NCBI GenBank assembly: GCA_019234035.1
Contig: JAFALX010000130.1
Span: 1 to 5,671 of the forward strand
Reading direction: 5' to 3'
Origin: Candidatus Dormiibacterota bacterium
GTDB taxonomy: Bacteria > Chloroflexota > Dormibacteria > Aeolococcales > Aeolococcaceae
DNA length: 5,671 nt
The notes under the pieces are model-generated. The model had not been told where the DNA came from. It ran no database searches and saw only the letters and a list, made by a program, of their open reading frames with translations. The position numbers were made by a program, and so were the translations under genes. This document shows, piece after piece, positions 5,369 through 5,671 of the stretch. How positions within the stretch are numbered: position 1 is the first letter of the stretch; each line of letters opens with the position of its first letter.

Positions 5369-5671
5369 ATGCCCCGGCTCGAACTGGTGGAGACGTCGCT
5401 TCGCCATGGGCAGCAGGCGCTGCTCGTCAGCCGTCTCCGCCAGCGCCACGCGGTCGCCGTCGCCGAACCACTGGATCACTGCGGGTTCGCAGCGCTCGAC
5501 GTGTTCGGCGGCTCCACCTTCGAGGCATCGCTCCGATTCCTCGCAGAGGATCCGTTCGAGCGGCTGCGCGCGCTCCGGGCCGCAGCCCCGATCACGCCGC
5601 TCGTGGGGCTCTTGGCCGGTCAGGCACTGGTCGGCCACCGCCACCAGCCGGACGACGTGGTCGACGCCTTC
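5369..5671 (+). CDS. Carboxyltransferase-domain protein (pyruvate carboxylase / transcarboxylase 5S-like), N-terminal fragment
   Basis: The 101 codons are open to the right edge. The fold family is shown by VETSLRHGQQALL (7-19), VFGGSTFEASLRFLAEDPFE (45-64) and GQALVGHRHQPDDVV (84-98). These align by eye with the start of the carboxyltransferase barrel of pyruvate carboxylase, oxaloacetate decarboxylase alpha and transcarboxylase 5S (LRDxxQS, GGATFD...EDPWERLR, LLRGQNxxGY...PDDVV). Known members move CO2 between carboxybiotin and a 2-oxo acid using a metal held partly by the Asp of LRDxxQ. Here that Asp is His13, and the Arg of LLRGQN is Ala83, so substrate or chemistry may differ. The two carrier-lysine/histidine motifs and any biotin partner lie beyond the window. 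The ATG at 5369 follows purE by 26 nt and a -10 element. A link with purines is not evident. Confidence 0.8.
   Translation, partial: MPRLELVETSLRHGQQALLVSRLRQRHAVAVAEPLDHCGFAALDVFGGSTFEASLRFLAEDPFERLRALRAAAPITPLVGLLAGQALVGHRHQPDDVVDAF

Noticed and set aside
1..5671. CRISPR arrays, tRNA or rRNA genes, transposase genes, known purine riboswitches
   Set aside because: None of their hallmarks was seen: no regularly spaced direct repeats, no cloverleaf-like gene with a TTCRA arm, no transposase motifs, and no purine- or PRPP-type aptamer pattern that I could recognise.

Overview
The window is GC-rich bacterial DNA with densely packed genes. Most of it is purine-nucleotide biosynthesis: a GuaB3-type IMP dehydrogenase, guaA, purD and purE. 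These are flanked on the left by the start of a divergent secreted-protein gene and on the right by the start of a carboxyltransferase-like gene. The composition, the GTG start, two apparently leaderless genes behind TAGACT -10 elements and the N-terminal sequence of the secreted protein all fit a high-GC actinobacterium. An Acidimicrobiia-like lineage is my best guess, but this is inference and has not been tested against a tree.

Layout. 1-260 (minus strand): signal-peptide end of an exported protein, running off the left edge, with a very good Shine-Dalgarno sequence. 261-503: divergent intergenic control region with four separate dyad-symmetric elements and an extended -10 (TGgTAGACT) ending 6 nt before the guaB3 ATG. 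504-1664: guaB3. 1661-3247: guaA, overlapping guaB3 by 4 nt (GTGA). 3248-3428: 181-nt gap dominated by a long imperfect inverted repeat (28-nt arms, 86-nt loop). 3429-4724: purD. 4725-4820: short gap with nested dyads. 4821-5342: purE. 5355-5360: second TAGACT -10. 5369-5671: N-terminal third or less of a pyruvate-carboxylase/transcarboxylase-5S-like carboxyltransferase, running off the right edge.

How the genes work together. PurD (GAR synthetase) and PurE (carboxyaminoimidazole ribonucleotide mutase) act in the de novo pathway to IMP. GuaB3 would oxidise IMP to XMP and GuaA aminates XMP to GMP. The window therefore joins two early/middle steps with the two steps of the guanine branch. guaB3 and guaA look translationally coupled. 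purD and purE could be read through from guaA or have their own control.

No complete undescribed system is evident. The points most worth a second look are the guaA-purD inverted repeat, the dyad-rich divergent control region, substitutions at normally conserved active-site positions in PurE and in the carboxyltransferase-like protein, and the shared TAGACTTCC start-proximal promoters.
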